The notes under the pieces: model-generated
Told to the model about the DNA's origin: nothing
What the model saw: only the letters and a program-made list of their open reading frames with translations
Databases searched by the model: none
Position numbers and translations under genes: made by a program
Shown here: piece by piece, positions 20,904 to 29,571 of the stretch
How the letters are laid out: each line of letters opens with the position of its first letter
Position numbering within the stretch: the stretch's first letter is position 1
Origin: an uncultured Roseovarius sp.
GTDB lineage: Bacteria > Pseudomonadota > Alphaproteobacteria > Rhodobacterales > Rhodobacteraceae
Assembly: GCF_913054395.1 (NCBI RefSeq)
Contig: NZ_CAJXIP010000010.1
Location: forward strand, 1-50,079
DNA: 50,079 bases
Direction of reading: 5' to 3'

Positions 20904-21581
20904 ATGAAGATCGGAATTCTGAAAACTGGCCACGCCCCTGACATCGTGCTCGACGAGCTGGGGGATTACGAGGTGATGTTTGCCGATCTTCTGGCCGGGC
21001 ATGGCTTTGAGTTTGATGCCTATGATGTGGTCGATGGCGATTTTCCCACCGGCCCCGAAGCCGCCGACGGCTGGCTGATCACCGGCTCGAAACATGGCGC
21101 CTATGAGAACCTGCCCTGGATCGCGCCGCTGGAACAGCTGATCCGCGATATATATGCCGATGGCCGCCCGCTTGTGGGGGTCTGTTTTGGTCATCAGGTC
21201 ATTGCGCAGGCGCTTGGTGGCACGGTTGAGAAGTTCGACGGCGGCTGGTCGGTCGGTGTCACCGAGTACGAGATCGAAGGCATGCGCCTGCCGCTGAATG
21301 CCTGGCATCAGGATCAGGTGACCGCCCTGCCCGAGGGCGCAAGCGTGGTCGGATCAAGCGCGTTTTGCGAAAACGCCGCGCTGGTCTATGGTGACCGGAT
21401 CTATACGATCCAGCCCCACCCCGAATTCACCACCACCATGGTGGATCGCCTAATCCACCACCGCGGCCCCGGCGTTGTGCCCGAGGCCCTGTTGCAAGAC
21501 GCGGCCAAGCGGCTGGATCAGCCGACGGCAAATGCTGAAATTGCCAAGCGCATGGCGAAATTTTTAAAACGAGGAGCCTGA
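20904..21581 (+). CDS. Class I glutamine amidotransferase-like hydrolase
   Basis: A 225-residue GATase1-fold protein. The nucleophile is in GVCFGHQVIAQALGG (Cys near residue 95), and the His-Glu pair is in IQPHPEFT (near residue 172). This matches the triad of class I amidotransferases. In its context, between two gamma-glutamylamine ligase-like genes, it may release glutamate from a gamma-glutamyl intermediate, as PuuD does. However, its sequence is closer to stand-alone GMP-synthase-like amidotransferases than to the PuuD (peptidase C26) group, by my reading. It ends one base before the next ORF, so it is in one operon. Confidence 0.8.
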   Translation: MKIGILKTGHAPDIVLDELGDYEVMFADLLAGHGFEFDAYDVVDGDFPTGPEAADGWLITGSKHGAYENLPWIAPLEQLIRDIYADGRPLVGVCFGHQVIAQALGGTVEKFDGGWSVGVTEYEIEGMRLPLNAWHQDQVTALPEGASVVGSSAFCENAALVYGDRIYTIQPHPEFTTTMVDRLIHHRGPGVVPEALLQDAAKRLDQPTANAEIAKRMAKFLKRGA

Positions 21582-21582
21582 A

Positions 21583-22950
21583 ATGGCCGATCTCTCCGAA
21601 CTGACCAATTCCCTGCCCGCCGCCGCGCAGGCCTATCTGGAAGGCCGCCGACTTGACGAGGTCGAGTGCATCATTTCCGACCTGCCGGGGATTGCACGCG
21701 GCAAGGCGGTGCCGGCCTCGAAATTCGCACGGCAGGATTACTTTCACCTGCCCGACTCGATCTTTTTCCAGACCATCACCGGCGACTGGGGCGAGGCAGC
21801 GGGCGACGACGGCTTTATCGAGCGCGACATGATCCTCAGGCCGGACATGAGCACCGCGACCGCCGCCCCATGGACCGCCGACTGGACGCTTCAGGTGATT
21901 CATGACGCCTATAACCGCGACAACACCCCGATCCCGTTTTCCCCGCGCAACGTGCTGCGCCGGGTTGTGCAGATGTACAAGGATCGTGGCATGAAACCCG
22001 TCGTCGCCCCCGAGATGGAATTCTTTCTCGTGGCGCGCAACATCGACCCGGCGCAGGAAATCAAGCCGATGATGGGCCGCTCTGGCCGCCCCGCCGCCGC
22101 GCGCCAGGCCTATTCGATGACCGCCGTCGACGAGTTCGGCCCGGTGATCGACGACATCTATGATTTCGCCGAGGCGCAGGGCTTTGAAATCGACGGCATC
22201 ACCCAGGAAGGCGGCGCCGGACAGCTTGAAATCAACCTGCGGCATGGCGACCCGATCAAGCTTGCCGATGAGGTGTTCTATTTCAAACGCCTGATCCGCG
22301 AGGCCGCGCTACGCCACGATTGTTTTGCCACCTTCATGGCCAAACCGATCGAGGACGAACCCGGCAGCGCCATGCATATCCACCATTCGATCCTCGACAT
22401 CGAGACCGGGCGCAACATCTTTGCCGGGCCGCAGGGCGGTGAAACGGATGCGTTTTTTCACTTTATCGGCGGGTTGCAGCGCCACCTGCCCTCGGCCATC
22501 GCGGTGATGGCGCCCTATGTCAATTCCTATCGCCGCTACGTCAAGGATCACGCCGCGCCGATCAACCTTGCCTGGGGGCGCGACAACCGCACCACCGGCA
22601 TTCGCGTGCCGCTTTCCGGCCCCGAGGCCCGACGGGTCGAAAACCGCATGGCGGGCATGGATTGCAATCCCTACCTCGGTATCGCGGCAAGCCTGGCCTG
22701 CGGCCTTTTGGGCATCATCAACGAAGAACGCCCCGACAAGCAGTTCAGGGGCGATGCCTATGCCGGCGAATCCGATATTCCCAACGTCATGGGGACGGCG
22801 CTTGACATGTTCGAAGAGGCAAAGGACCTGCACGCCATCCTCGGGCCGGAATTTGCACGGGTCTATGGCATCGTGAAGCGCACCGAATACGAAGAATTCC
22901 TTCAGGTCATCAGCCCTTGGGAACGGGAGCATCTGTTGCTGAACGTCTGA
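21583..22950 (+). CDS. Second glutamine-synthetase-family ligase (PuuA-like)
   Basis: A 455-residue GS-fold ligase, closer in style to E. coli PuuA than the first copy. Features are the N-terminal 'ECIISDLPGIARGKAVPASKF', the metal/glutamate strand APEMEFFLVA, GAGQLEINLRHGDP, the central AMHIHHSILDIETG, NSYRRYVKDHAAPINLAWGRDNRTTGIRVP and ARRVENRMAGMDCNPYLGIAAS. It should form a gamma-glutamyl amide from glutamate, ATP and an amine or polyamine. GAGGAGCC lies upstream of the ATG, directly after the amidotransferase stop. The paralogue at 19503 suggests two amine substrates or a hetero-complex. Confidence 0.88.
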   Translation: MADLSELTNSLPAAAQAYLEGRRLDEVECIISDLPGIARGKAVPASKFARQDYFHLPDSIFFQTITGDWGEAAGDDGFIERDMILRPDMSTATAAPWTADWTLQVIHDAYNRDNTPIPFSPRNVLRRVVQMYKDRGMKPVVAPEMEFFLVARNIDPAQEIKPMMGRSGRPAAARQAYSMTAVDEFGPVIDDIYDFAEAQGFEIDGITQEGGAGQLEINLRHGDPIKLADEVFYFKRLIREAALRHDCFATFMAKPIEDEPGSAMHIHHSILDIETGRNIFAGPQGGETDAFFHFIGGLQRHLPSAIAVMAPYVNSYRRYVKDHAAPINLAWGRDNRTTGIRVPLSGPEARRVENRMAGMDCNPYLGIAASLACGLLGIINEERPDKQFRGDAYAGESDIPNVMGTALDMFEEAKDLHAILGPEFARVYGIVKRTEYEEFLQVISPWEREHLLLNV

Positions 22951-22987
22951 CGCCACTCGCGAGAGTATTTGAGCCAAGAAGAAGCCC

Positions 22988-24292
22988 ATGAACCTGCTTT
23001 ATGCCAACGACCGCCGCGGTGCCTATCCGCAAAGCTGGTACGCGGCGACGGCGACGCCCCTGCCTGCGTTTGCCCCGCTGAAGGGCCGTGGGCGCGCCGA
23101 TGTCTGTGTGATCGGCGGCGGGTATACCGGGCTTTCGGCCGCTCTCCATCTGGCCGAGGCGCGGATGGATGTGGTCCTTTTGGAAGCGCAGCGCGTCGGC
23201 TTTGGCGCCTCGGGGCGCAATGGCGGACAGTTGGGCAGCGGTCAGCGAATGGAGCAGACCGGGCTTGAGCGGCTGGTCGGGCACGAGGACGCCGCAAAAC
23301 TATGGACCCTGGCCGAAGAGGCCAAGGATCTGGTCAAATCGCTGGTGGCGAAGCACAAGATCGACTGTCATCTCAAGCCCGGCGTGGCGCATGCCTGCTT
23401 TTCACCCCGAGAGGTGGCGCATGAACAGGCCTATGCGGCGCATCTTGCCGAAAGATACGGCTATGATCAGATCGAGGCGCTCGATCATGAGGCGATGCAG
23501 GCAATCTGTCCCTCGCCCGCCTACAAGGGCGGTGTTCTGGACATGGGCGCGGCGCACCTGCACCCCTTATCTTATGCGATTGGCCTTGCCCGTGCGGCAG
23601 CGACGGCGGGCGTGCGCATTCACGAGGGATCGGCGGTACATCACATTACGCGGGGCGCGCGCGCCAAGGTTGCCACGGACGCGGGCCATATAGAGGCCGA
23701 TCACGTGGTCCTCGCCTGTAATGGCTATCTTGGCGGCCTGGATCGCAAGGTGGCGGCGCGGGTCATGCCGATCAACAATTTCATCGCCGCCACCCGACCG
23801 CTTGGCGACGATGCCGCGCGCGTTCTGGCCCGCGATATCGCCGTGGCCGACACCAAGTTCGTCGTGAATTATTTCCGCCTGAGCCATGACAAGCGCCTGC
23901 TGTTTGGTGGCGGTGAAAGCTATGGCTACAAGTTTCCGCGTGATATTGCCGCGACCGTGCGCAAGCCGATGCTGGAAATCTTTCCACATCTGCGCGATGT
24001 CGAGATCGATTACGCCTGGGGCGGAACGCTGGCAATTACCATGAAGCGGATGCCCTATCTTGCGCGGCTGGCGCCCAACATGCTCTCGGCTTCGGGCTAT
24101 TCCGGGCATGGGGTGGGGAGCGCAACCCATGCCGGCAAGCTTATGGCGGATGCAATCCTCGGTCAGGCGGCGGGGTTTGACACCATGGCCCGCATCCCGA
24201 CCCCGAGCTTTCCCGGCGGCACCGCCCTGCGCTCGCCGCTCCTGGCGTTGGCGATGACATGGTATTCCTTGCGGGATCGTCTGGGCGTTTAA
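22988..24292 (+). CDS. FAD-dependent amine oxidase (PuuB/OrdL-like)
   Basis: A 434-residue DAO-family flavoprotein. The FAD-binding motif is DVCVIGGGYTGLSAALHLAEA (residues about 37-58), followed by VGFGASGRNGGQLGSGQR, which is nearly diagnostic of gamma-glutamylputrescine oxidase-type enzymes. C-terminal FAD contacts include YSGHGVGSATHAGKLMADAI. It probably oxidises the gamma-glutamylated amine made by the two ligases to an aldehyde, giving NH3 and H2O2. An aldehyde dehydrogenase (PuuC) is not present nearby. It is 37 bases after the second ligase. Confidence 0.87.
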   Translation: MNLLYANDRRGAYPQSWYAATATPLPAFAPLKGRGRADVCVIGGGYTGLSAALHLAEARMDVVLLEAQRVGFGASGRNGGQLGSGQRMEQTGLERLVGHEDAAKLWTLAEEAKDLVKSLVAKHKIDCHLKPGVAHACFSPREVAHEQAYAAHLAERYGYDQIEALDHEAMQAICPSPAYKGGVLDMGAAHLHPLSYAIGLARAAATAGVRIHEGSAVHHITRGARAKVATDAGHIEADHVVLACNGYLGGLDRKVAARVMPINNFIAATRPLGDDAARVLARDIAVADTKFVVNYFRLSHDKRLLFGGGESYGYKFPRDIAATVRKPMLEIFPHLRDVEIDYAWGGTLAITMKRMPYLARLAPNMLSASGYSGHGVGSATHAGKLMADAILGQAAGFDTMARIPTPSFPGGTALRSPLLALAMTWYSLRDRLGV

Positions 24293-24331
24293 CCCCTGAC
24301 CATTTGCGAAAAAGCAACACCTGCCGCGCAG

Positions 24332-24354
24332 CCCCCGTTGCGGCGGGGTTTTCT
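24332..24354 (+). terminator. Terminator after the gamma-glutamylation operon
   Basis: CCCCG-TTGCGG-CGGGG hairpin (24333-24348) followed by TTTTCTTT, 40 bases after the FAD oxidase stop. It closes the four-gene cluster. Confidence 0.65.
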
Positions 24355-24425
24355 TTAGGTTTTTGTTACCGTCTTGCGCTATACATTCATAAAAGCCGAA
24401 GCCTAACTTCAGGAAAGCCGAAGAT

Positions 24426-25637
24426 ATGACCCTTGCCCCGAATGTCTATGACGCCGAACCAATCCCCGAGGCCGCCCGCGCCGAGGTGGACCGCATGCTG
24501 CAATCGGGCGATCTGTTTCGCTATACGGCACCGGAAAACGCGCCCGTGACCCTGCTTGAGCGCGAGTTTGCCACCCTGCTCGGATCGAAATATGCTTTGG
24601 CTGTGTCTTCATGTTCCGCGGCGCTGTTCCTGTCGCTCAAGGCGCTCGGTCTGCCGCGCGATGCGCGGGTCCTGATCCCCGCCTTTACCTTTGCCGCCGT
24701 GCCCTCGTCGGTCGTGCATGCCGATTGCGTCCCGGTGCTTTGCGAAGTGGGTGAAAATTACCGCATTGATATCAAAGACTTCGAGGCGCGCCTCACCGGT
24801 GACATCAAGGCCGTGATCATCAGCCACATGCGCGGCCATACATCGGATATGGATGCGATCCTGGCGCTCTGCGCGGCGCGCAACATTCCGGTCGTTGAGG
24901 ATGCGGCGCACTCGCTTGGCACCACATGGAATGGGCGCAATATCGGAACGCTTGGGCGCGTGGGCTGTTTCAGCTTTCAATCCTACAAGATGGTCAACGC
25001 CGGTGAAGGCGGCATCATGATCACCGATGACGCCGACCTGATCGCACGGGCGGTTATCATGTCGGGCGCCTACGAACATAACTGGGCCAAGCATATCGGC
25101 GCGCCCGACCCTGCGCTTGAGGCGGCATTTGCCCGCGCACAAAACAAGTTTCCGCTTTATAATCTGCGACTTAACAATCTCTCCGCGGCAATCATTCGCC
25201 CCCAGCTTCCAGAGTTGGCGCGCCGGGTAAGCCAGGGGCGCAGCAATCACGATTATGTCGCCGCACGGCTGAACCTGTCGCCATGGCTGAACGTTCCCGA
25301 AAAGCTTTCCCCCGAACAGCGCGCGCCGGATTCGATCCAGTTCAATCTGGTCGGACTAAGCGACGACGACACCCGCGCCTATGCCGCCGCCGCCGCCGCA
25401 CGCGGTGTCAAGGTGCAGGTCTTTGGGCAAAACGTCGACAACGCCCGCGCCTTCTGGAACTGGCAGTTCCTTCCCGGTGCTACGCCGGATCTTCCGAAAA
25501 CCCGCAGCATGCTCATGCGAGCTTGCGATACCCGCCTGCCCGCGCGTCTTGGCCGCGCCGAGCTTGATATCATCGCCGATGCCCTTGTCGGTGCCGCTGA
25601 GGATGTGATGGGCACTGCCCGCGCCTATGGCACCTGA
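24426..25637 (+). CDS. DegT/DnrJ/EryC1/StrS-family aminotransferase
   Basis: A 403-residue PLP enzyme of the sugar-aminotransferase family. It shows the entry motif SCSAALFLSLKALGL, the PLP-contact VVEDAAHSLGTTWNGRNIGTLG and the catalytic-lysine context FSFQSYKMVNAGEGGIMITDD. Most members transfer an amino group to a keto-sugar of surface polysaccharides or antibiotics. None of the neighbours is a sugar gene, so its substrate here is open. It stands alone, with its own upstream region after the terminator at 24332 and a strong terminator at 25660. Confidence 0.87.
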   Translation: MTLAPNVYDAEPIPEAARAEVDRMLQSGDLFRYTAPENAPVTLLEREFATLLGSKYALAVSSCSAALFLSLKALGLPRDARVLIPAFTFAAVPSSVVHADCVPVLCEVGENYRIDIKDFEARLTGDIKAVIISHMRGHTSDMDAILALCAARNIPVVEDAAHSLGTTWNGRNIGTLGRVGCFSFQSYKMVNAGEGGIMITDDADLIARAVIMSGAYEHNWAKHIGAPDPALEAAFARAQNKFPLYNLRLNNLSAAIIRPQLPELARRVSQGRSNHDYVAARLNLSPWLNVPEKLSPEQRAPDSIQFNLVGLSDDDTRAYAAAAAARGVKVQVFGQNVDNARAFWNWQFLPGATPDLPKTRSMLMRACDTRLPARLGRAELDIIADALVGAAEDVMGTARAYGT

Positions 25638-25659
25638 GCGGGACAATCCCGCCCAATCA

Positions 25660-25693
25660 AAAAGGCCGCCTGCATCCCCGCAGGCGGCCTTTT
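25660..25693. terminator. Bidirectional terminator between DegT and yceI-like genes
   Basis: GGCCGCCTGC (25664-25673) pairs with GCAGGCGGCC (25680-25689) around ATCCCC, with AAAA before and TTTT after, giving a 14-bp stem. It lies between two convergent genes and can serve both. Confidence 0.92.
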
Positions 25694-25720
25694 ACATAGG
25701 TTCCCCTGAAACGGGTCGGC

Positions 25721-26296
25721 TTATTCGTCCTGGCCGGCCTCGATCGAAATCTTGACGTCGATTTCGTCGCTGACATAGGGCGCGAATTTATCAACGCCGA
25801 AATCCGAGCGCAGCAGGGTCGTGGTGGCGTCAAGCCCAATCCAGGGTGTCCCGCTCATAGGGTGTGCCTCAAGGGCTTGGTTCAAGCTGGTATCAAGGGT
25901 GACCGATTTCGTAACCCCGTTCATCGACAGATCACCGGTGATTTTCGCAGTATTGTCGCCCGTCACCTCGATTCCGGTCGAGGTAAAGGTGATCATATCC
26001 CCCTCTGCCGCACCGAAGAAATCTTCGGACATGAAATGCTCAAACCGCTTTTCCCAGCCGGTCATCATGCTCATCAAGGGCATCGAGACTGTGACCGAAG
26101 AGGATGCCGGGTCTTCGGCGTCGAACACGATCTCGCCTTCAAAGCCGGAAAACATGCCGTGGGTGGTGGAAAATCCGAGGTGATTATAGGAAAACACCAC
26201 CTGGCTGTGGCCCGGGTCGAGCGAATATTCCTGCGGCGCGGCAAGGGCGCCTGTTGCGGTCACGGCAAGGGCCGCAGCGATCAAAGTCTTTTTCAT
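25721..26296 (-). CDS. YceI-family periplasmic protein
   Basis: A 191-residue exported protein with a signal peptide (MKKTLIAAALAVTATGALAA, cleavage after ALA) and a lipocalin-like YceI barrel that in relatives binds an isoprenoid or other amphiphile. Family features are the opening YSLDPGHSQVVFSYNHLGFSTT, the ISV-like acidic strand VFDAEDPASSSVTV, and the late SDFGVDKFAPYVSDEIDVKI. The frame is open to 26356, but the signal peptide sets ATG 26296. It is induced by osmotic or pH stress in other species; nothing here shows that. Confidence 0.92.
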   Translation of the reverse strand: MKKTLIAAALAVTATGALAAPQEYSLDPGHSQVVFSYNHLGFSTTHGMFSGFEGEIVFDAEDPASSSVTVSMPLMSMMTGWEKRFEHFMSEDFFGAAEGDMITFTSTGIEVTGDNTAKITGDLSMNGVTKSVTLDTSLNQALEAHPMSGTPWIGLDATTTLLRSDFGVDKFAPYVSDEIDVKISIEAGQDE

Positions 26297-26424
26297 ATTT
26301 AAGGCCTCCAGGCGAACAGTTGTACAAGTCATGCTTACACATCTCGCCCGGGGCACCCCAAATCACAACTGCGTAGTTTCAAACAGAGGCTGTGGATTGG
26401 CGAACATTGGCCAACTTCGGAAAT

Positions 26425-26934
26425 TCAGGAGACAAAACTCAGCGCACGGCGCAGCTTACGTTCTGTAACGCGGTCGCTCACCGGCAAAGCGACGACCTGA
26501 CGGCCCACCTTGTCACGTGCCGTCAGCACCCGGTCTCGCAGCGACAGTTCGGATAGATCATCAAGATCATACACCTGAACCCGCGTCGTCTGCCCGTCCG
26601 CGCCGGTCTCAACCACGCGCAATTGACGGTATTTTGCGTCGACCTGCACCTCGGGGCCCGTGTCTTCGCCCTCCAGCGTCGAAAAGCACATCGCTCCGGC
26701 ACAGAACAGGGACAGCGAAAAAACCAGCTTGATAAGCATCATGGCCCCGTCGGTGCCGCCACTCGTGACAAGCCAGACACCAGCCGACGACAGGATGAGC
26801 ACACTCCCGAAAAACCCCTTCAGGGCCCGGCGCAGGTCGCTTTTCCTGGTCTCCTTCTCTGGAACCTCAGAGACATCGTGAAAGCTGTGCGGCGCTTGGT
26901 CAAAGTCACGCGGCAAATCCGGCAAGGCAACCAT
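26425..26934 (-). CDS. Hypothetical membrane protein (169 aa)
   Basis: ATG 26934 follows AAAGGAAAAGAC. Residues 1-35 are charged and cytoplasmic. Two adjacent membrane helices (GFFGSVLILSSAGVWLVTSG and MMLIKLVFSLSLFCAGAMCF) span about residues 38-85. A soluble C-terminal domain with beta-strand character (VDAKYRQLRVVE, RVQVYDLDDLSELSLRDRVL) ends KLRRALSFVS. It looks like a conserved Rhodobacteraceae protein of unknown role. It is divergent from the ribosomal protein operon at 27167. Confidence 0.65.
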   Translation of the reverse strand: MVALPDLPRDFDQAPHSFHDVSEVPEKETRKSDLRRALKGFFGSVLILSSAGVWLVTSGGTDGAMMLIKLVFSLSLFCAGAMCFSTLEGEDTGPEVQVDAKYRQLRVVETGADGQTTRVQVYDLDDLSELSLRDRVLTARDKVGRQVVALPVSDRVTERKLRRALSFVS

Positions 26935-27166
26935 TGTCTTTTCCTTTCCACTCGAACATCCGTAAACTGGACACAAAAAGCGCCTTAAATGGGGCAGCCC
27001 CGAGGCAATCCTTCGTCCTGGTCAAACCGGCTTGCGCGCAGCCCGCATCCATCGTATACGCGCCCAACCTTTCGCAATCGTTATGCACCGCGCAGTCTCT
27101 CGTGGATGGGCCGCGAAAGGGTCTTGCCCCTCCTATGAAATGCGCCTTGATAGAAATGGAGAACAC

Positions 27167-27520
27167 ATGCCGCTGTATGAGCATGTAATGATCGCGCGCC
27201 AGGACCTGTCCAACGCGCAAGCCGAGAGCCTCGTCGAACATTTTGGCACCGTGCTGACCGACAATGGCGGCACACTCGTGGAAAGCGAGTATTGGGGCGT
27301 CAAGACGATGGCCTACAAGATCAACAAGAACCGCAAGGGCCACTATGCCTTTCTGAAGACCGACGCACCGTCGTCAGCCATTCAGGAGATGGAGCGCCTG
27401 ATGCGCCTGCATGACGACGTGATGCGCGTCCTGACCATCAAGGTCGACGAGCACGCCGAGGGCCCCTCGGTCCAGATGCAGAAGCGCGAGGAACGTGGCG
27501 AACGCCGCGAGCGCCGTTAA
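27167..27520 (+). CDS. rpsF: 30S ribosomal protein S6
   Basis: A 117-residue S6 that binds with S18 to the central domain of 16S rRNA. It begins MPLYEHVMIARQDLS and carries the family strands GGTLVESEYWGVKTMAYKINKNRKGHYAF, with a basic/acidic tail (KREERGERRERR). ATG 27167 has GGAGAAC upstream; the frame is open further up but without family sequence. First gene of the conserved S6-S18-L9 operon. Confidence 0.97.
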   Translation: MPLYEHVMIARQDLSNAQAESLVEHFGTVLTDNGGTLVESEYWGVKTMAYKINKNRKGHYAFLKTDAPSSAIQEMERLMRLHDDVMRVLTIKVDEHAEGPSVQMQKREERGERRERR

Positions 27521-27549
27521 CCCATCACTTGAAGAAAGGACTATAACCA

Positions 27550-27777
27550 ATGGCTACCAAACCGTTTTTCCGTCGCCGCAAGGTCTGCCCCTTCTCGGGT
27601 GATGATGCGCCGAAAATTGACTATAAAGACACGCGCCTTCTGCAACGCTACATCTCTGAGCGTGGCAAGATCGTGCCGTCCCGCATCACCGCAGTCTCGG
27701 CCAAAAAGCAGCGTGAACTGGCCCGTGCCATCAAGCGCGCCCGCTTTCTCGCCCTGCTGCCCTATGCCGTGAAATAA
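27550..27777 (+). CDS. rpsR: 30S ribosomal protein S18
   Basis: A 75-residue S18 with the typical [37 protein letters not shown] and [16 protein letters not shown] lies upstream of the ATG. The product binds S6 and the platform of the 30S subunit. Spacing of 29 bases from rpsF and 12 to rplI shows a single operon. Confidence 0.98.
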   Translation: MATKPFFRRRKVCPFSGDDAPKIDYKDTRLLQRYISERGKIVPSRITAVSAKKQRELARAIKRARFLALLPYAVK

Positions 27778-27789
27778 GGAGACATTGAT

Positions 27790-28410
27790 ATGCAAGTGAT
27801 CCTTCTTGAACGCGTGGCCAAGCTTGGTCAGATGGGCGAAGTCGTCGATGTAAAGCCCGGCTTTGCACGCAACTATCTTCTTCCGCAGCGCAAGGCGCTC
27901 TCGGCTTCGGCCAAGAACATCGAAGATTTCGAGAACCGCAAATCGCAGCTTGAGGCGCAAAACCTCGAGACCCGCAAAGAAGCCGAAGCCATGGCGGACA
28001 AGCTGAACGGTCAGCAGTTCATCGTGATTCGCCAGGCCTCTGACAGCGGTGCGCTTTATGGCTCGGTCAGCACCCGTGACGCCGCCGACGCCGCAACCGA
28101 GAACGGCTTTACCGTTGAGCGCAAGCAGGTCGCCCTGGCCAACCCGATCAAGGAACTGGGCCTGCACGCGGTGATCATCACCCTGCACCCCGAAGTCGAA
28201 GCGACGATCCAGTTGAACGTTGCACGCTCCACCGAGGAAGCCGAACTTCAGGCATCGGGCAAATCCATTCAGGATGCCGCCGCAGAAGCCGAGCAAGCCG
28301 CTGATTTCGAAATCGCGGAACTGTTTGAGGATATCGGCGCTGCCGCATCGGATGACGACGATCTGGCCGATGTTGCCCATGGCGCCGCATCGGACGACGA
28401 CGAAAACTAA
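27790..28410 (+). CDS. rplI: 50S ribosomal protein L9
   Basis: A 206-residue L9. The N-terminal domain ([32 protein letters not shown]) binds 23S rRNA; a long helix links to the C-terminal domain ([29 protein letters not shown]). The last 55 residues are an acidic, low-complexity extension ([31 protein letters not shown]) beyond the usual length of about 150. Similar tails are known in alphaproteobacterial L9. Last gene of the operon. Confidence 0.97.
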   Translation: MQVILLERVAKLGQMGEVVDVKPGFARNYLLPQRKALSASAKNIEDFENRKSQLEAQNLETRKEAEAMADKLNGQQFIVIRQASDSGALYGSVSTRDAADAATENGFTVERKQVALANPIKELGLHAVIITLHPEVEATIQLNVARSTEEAELQASGKSIQDAAAEAEQAADFEIAELFEDIGAAASDDDDLADVAHGAASDDDEN

Positions 28411-28434
28411 GCCATAGAGCCTGTTGGCTCTTTG

Positions 28435-28469
28435 AACCGCGCACCCTCATCGGTGCGCGGTTTTTTTGT
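28435..28469 (+). terminator. Rho-independent terminator after rplI
   Basis: AACCGCGCACC (28435-28445) pairs with GGTGCGCGGTT (28452-28462) and runs into a T-tract. A smaller hairpin AGAGCC-TGTT-GGCTCT precedes it at 28416-28431. Together they close the ribosomal protein operon. Confidence 0.93.
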
Positions 28470-28650
28470 CTCTGAAGAAACGCCGCCCGAAATCAGGCTG
28501 AACAGAATGTGAATATGGATTTTCCCTGTGATCAAATACTCTGGGAATCGCGCTTTGCGCAAAAATTTGCCCATATTTCACCGCCCGCCGACCAGACGTT
28601 GAATGGATTTGCCGTAAGTTTGATGTGTAATCCTTAATACCCCCTTTTTA

Positions 28651-28681
28651 ATCTTAAGATAGCAGGTCACTATCCTAAGAT
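28651..28681. promoter_or_regulatory. 31-bp inverted repeat upstream of luxR
   Basis: ATCTTAAGATAG (28651-28662) and CTATCCTAAGAT (28670-28681) are inverted copies with 11 of 12 bases matching and a 7-base spacer. It is centred about 117 bases before luxR in an otherwise AT-rich leader. The arms are longer than a classical 20-bp lux box and share no obvious sequence with it. It is a probable binding site for a dimeric regulator. Apart from this and the rplI terminator I see nothing else in 28470-28754. Confidence 0.6.
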
Positions 28682-28754
28682 GATTGTATTTGGATGGCGT
28701 CTGTGTTCAGACATTGCTGGATCAGCTTGCGTCATGGCCAATAAATGGAGGATT

Positions 28755-28781
28755 ATGGATCACCTCGTGATTCCGGGATGA
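28755..28781 (+). CDS. Eight-codon upstream ORF (leader peptide) of luxR
   Basis: ATG-GAT-CAC-CTC-GTG-ATT-CCG-GGA-TGA encodes MDHLVIPG. It has the best ribosome site of the region, GGAGGAT, just before its ATG. Its stop ends one base before the luxR ATG, which has no good site of its own. This layout predicts that luxR translation depends on ribosomes ending the short ORF. It is too short for homology evidence; the claim rests on layout only. Confidence 0.45.
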   Translation: MDHLVIPG

Positions 28782-28782
28782 A

Positions 28783-29496
28783 ATGAATAGGCGCATAGAC
28801 CTCATAGATCTGGCAACTACGCCAGAACCACAACGCGACTATGTCGGACATCTTAGCAGGCTGTGCGACACGCTTGGCGTTGAGCATGCAAGCTATTTCG
28901 CGGCAAACCCGATCTCCGGAAAAATGCACGGGTTCACCACCTACCCCGAAGAATGGAAGTCTCATTACGTCGCGCATCGCCTTCAGGAAGTCGACCCCAC
29001 GTTGAATTCGGCCTCACGCTCTGTGGCGCCCGTTGATTGGAAACGTCTGAAACGCGATCCGAATTACGATCGGGTGTTCAAAGACGCGAATGACTTCAAA
29101 CTGCCATTTCAGGGCGTCACCGTGCCAATCCGCGGGATGTTCGGTGAAGTGGGTCTGCTCTGCGCCTGTAGTTCGGCCACGGACGAGGAATGGACCAAGC
29201 TCAGGCGCAATATCATAGGCAGCCTGCTTAATAACGCGGTCCACCTGCACGACACTGTGATGAACTCGGACCCCCTCCTGAAAACTCTCAGCCACCCAAA
29301 GCTTTCGAACCGGGAAATCGAAATTCTTCAATGGGTTGCAGCAGGCAAATCACAGCAGGACATAGGCGATATCCTGGCTATATCCTCGCGCACGGTAGAG
29401 GTTCACCTGCGATCGACCCGCGAAAAGCTCTGCACGATCAGTACCGCACAGGCCGTCGGGCGCGGGGTAAGCCTTGGATTGATCCATCCCGGTTGA
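28783..29496 (+). CDS. LuxR-type quorum-sensing regulator
   Basis: A 237-residue regulator. The N-terminal autoinducer-binding domain has the invariant contacts W58, Y62, D71 and W86 (YPEEWKSHYVAHRLQEVDP ... VDWK), equivalent to TraR W57/Y61/D70/W85. The C-terminal GerE-type HTH is KLSNREIEILQWVAAGKSQQDI, then SSRTVEVHLRSTREKL. It should bind an acyl-homoserine lactone and dimerise on DNA. The luxI gene follows in the same direction 160 bases later. An upstream ORF precedes it. Confidence 0.92.
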   Translation: MNRRIDLIDLATTPEPQRDYVGHLSRLCDTLGVEHASYFAANPISGKMHGFTTYPEEWKSHYVAHRLQEVDPTLNSASRSVAPVDWKRLKRDPNYDRVFKDANDFKLPFQGVTVPIRGMFGEVGLLCACSSATDEEWTKLRRNIIGSLLNNAVHLHDTVMNSDPLLKTLSHPKLSNREIEILQWVAAGKSQQDIGDILAISSRTVEVHLRSTREKLCTISTAQAVGRGVSLGLIHPG

Positions 29497-29561
29497 TTCA
29501 TGCCTGGGATTGTGTCTCCTTAAGGATCCTCAGGGTATAATAGAGCACTTGATTACGTTTT

Positions 29562-29571
29562 CGTGATCACG
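29562..29571. promoter_or_regulatory. CGTGATCACG palindrome upstream of luxI
   Basis: A perfect 10-bp palindrome about 86 bases before the luxI ATG, in a 160-bp intergenic region. Its place upstream of a plausible promoter suits activator binding. It is not a canonical lux box, so the assignment is tentative. Confidence 0.35.
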
